A DNA stretch of 64,000 nucleotides, taken from Paraburkholderia saeva (lineage in GTDB: Bacteria; Pseudomonadota; Gammaproteobacteria; Burkholderiales; Burkholderiaceae). The notes under the pieces were generated by a model. The model was not told where the DNA came from, searched no databases, and saw only the letters and a list, made by a program, of their open reading frames with translations. Position numbers and translations under genes: made by a program. The stretch covers positions 1 to 64,000 of the forward strand of contig NZ_CAJQZC010000015.1 in assembly GCF_907164555.1 (NCBI RefSeq), written 5' to 3'. Positions within the stretch are counted from its first letter, which is position 1. Every line of letters starts with the position of its first letter. Of the stretch, positions 63,872-64,000 are shown one piece after another.

Positions 63872-64000
63872 ATGAAAATGAAGAAAACGCTTTTGCTGGT
63901 CTTGCTCACGATGTCGCTCCCGGAGGTACATGCACAAAGCTCGGTGACGCTGTTCGGCGTGATCGATGCGGGCCTGCTGTACCAGAACCAGAACGGCGGA
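63872..64000 (+). CDS. Outer-membrane porin, 5' part only
   Basis: The 43 visible codons read MKMKKTLLLVLLTMSLPEVH, then AQSSVTLFGVIDAGLLYQNQ. This is a signal peptide followed by the standard start of a Burkholderia general porin. The gene runs off the right edge. It lies downstream of the collapsed MFS gene and composite operator C, so it may be the porin of that regulon. Confidence 0.85.
   Translation, partial: MKMKKTLLLVLLTMSLPEVHAQSSVTLFGVIDAGLLYQNQNGG

Overview
The window looks like chromosomal DNA of a Burkholderiales bacterium, most likely Paraburkholderia, Caballeronia or a close relative. The GC content is high, and the gene content is typical of that group: general porins of the Burkholderia type, a DUF4148 protein, a second IF-1 with a basic tail, and many dispersed catabolic operons. 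No rRNA, tRNA, CRISPR array or intact insertion sequence was seen.

Layout. 1-2.1 kb: the 5' part of an IlvD/Edd sugar-acid dehydratase gene, divergent from a PhyH-type dioxygenase. 2.1-10.9 kb: a complete nitrate assimilation operon on the minus strand (nitrate transporter, nirB, nirD, nasA, nasT, nasS). It has a recognisable sigma-54 promoter, two NtrC-like enhancer sites and a leader RNA with three strong hairpins, which suits control by the NasT antiterminator. 11-19 kb: a CynX-like MFS exporter divergent from a GntR regulator, infA, small hypothetical genes, and an amino-acid module (DadA-like oxidase, orphan binding protein, ornithine cyclodeaminase homologue, YheO-type regulator) built around a twin operator. 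19-28 kb: small conserved proteins, a ferredoxin, an AcoR-like sigma-54 activator, a purine permease and a slipin/NfeD pair. 27.8-34.6 kb: an AraC regulator divergent from a valine/isobutyrate-type degradation operon (acyl-CoA dehydrogenase, acyl-CoA synthetase, mmsA, mmsB). 34.6-37.6 kb: an MFS exporter, then a siderophore-interacting ferric reductase with its PadR regulator (YqjH/YqjI-like). 37.6-38.9 kb: a degraded patch with gene fragments. 38.9-42 kb: a chemoreceptor and a porin.

42-53 kb is a sugar catabolism island. An IclR regulator is fused in one reading frame to an SMP-30 lactonase. It is followed by an ABC sugar transporter, a short-chain dehydrogenase, a DapA-like protein, an enolase-superfamily sugar-acid dehydratase, 2-dehydro-3-deoxygalactonokinase and KDPGal aldolase. 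Together these form a plausible uptake and De Ley-Doudoroff route for galactose or galactonate. The porin promoter and the ABC operon promoter carry matching AGTTCC-N7-GGAACT inverted repeats on either side of the fused regulator gene.

53-64 kb is a second catabolic island: an MFS importer with a C45-type Ntn amidase, a benzaldehyde-type dehydrogenase, a carotenoid/stilbene-cleaving oxygenase, a second aldehyde dehydrogenase, a beta-lactamase-fold hydrolase, a LysR regulator, a collapsed MFS pseudogene and the start of another porin. Three copies of one composite operator (CGTTCC, 6 nt, GGAACG, 3 nt, CGTTCC) lie upstream of three of its transcription units. This suggests that the scattered genes form one regulon. 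The composite operator and the IclR/SMP-30 fusion with its own operator set are the most novel-looking signals in the window.
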